Positions 5,556 through 5,578 of a DNA stretch of 5,578 nucleotides are shown here, in pieces (position 1 is the stretch's first letter; every line of letters starts with the position of its first letter). The stretch is from an uncultured Selenomonadaceae bacterium (GTDB taxonomy: Bacteria; Bacillota; Negativicutes; Selenomonadales; Selenomonadaceae): positions 1-5,578 of the forward strand of contig CALZDE010000144.1 in the NCBI GenBank assembly GCA_945637225.1. The letters run 5' to 3'. The translations under genes and the position numbers were made by a program. Under the pieces are notes generated by a model that did not search any database, was not told the DNA's origin, and saw only the letters and a list, made by a program, of their open reading frames with translations.

Positions 5556-5578
5556 AAGTGGCGGGTACCTTATTCTAT

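Overview
The window looks like chromosomal DNA from a diderm Firmicute, most likely class Negativicutes (Selenomonas/Anaerovibrio-like). The genes have strong Gram-positive-style Shine-Dalgarno sites and TTGACA/TATAAT promoters. The HisJ-type PHP phosphatase and orphan PTS EIIB are Firmicute-like, yet the centre holds a two-partner secretion (TPS) pair that needs an outer membrane. The genus is an inference; no rRNA or marker gene is present.

Layout. Positions 1-809 (minus strand) hold a nearly complete histidinol-phosphatase of the HisJ/PHP family, cut by the window edge near its C-terminus. It diverges from a lone PTS EIIB gene of the ascorbate/SgaB type (1028-1318). The 218-bp gap between them holds two strong, divergently oriented sigma-70-type promoters and an imperfect inverted repeat. 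EIIB ends in an intrinsic terminator that lies inside a 50-bp sequence (copy 1, 1328-1377). Next come a promoter with a G7 tract in its spacer and a palindrome over its -10, then a two-gene operon: a short TpsB-like outer-membrane transporter with a single visible POTRA domain (1483-2853) and a short TpsA-like secreted protein with an NPNGI-type TPS domain (2872-4416). A bidirectional terminator hairpin (4452-4494) separates tpsA from a convergent minus-strand fragment (4512-4757). That fragment looks like the C-terminal end of an Rpn-family PD-(D/E)XK nuclease/putative transposase. A second copy of the 50-bp sequence (4758-4807, 49 of 50 identical) abuts the broken end of the fragment. A VapBC toxin-antitoxin operon (4888-5528) follows, with a consensus promoter covered by a 24-bp palindrome, and a hairpin lies after vapC.

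How the parts fit. TpsB should export TpsA across the outer membrane after Sec export. VapB should neutralise VapC and repress its own promoter. HisJ and EIIB are metabolic genes unrelated to the TPS pair. The most interesting structural point is that the TPS operon plus the nuclease remnant lie between two near-identical direct repeats, and the nuclease remnant is truncated at one of them. A decayed gene and a toxin-antitoxin pair sit alongside. Together these suggest an accessory segment gained or rearranged by recombination at a terminator-bearing repeat. I saw no complete transposase, integrase, tRNA, rRNA or CRISPR array.
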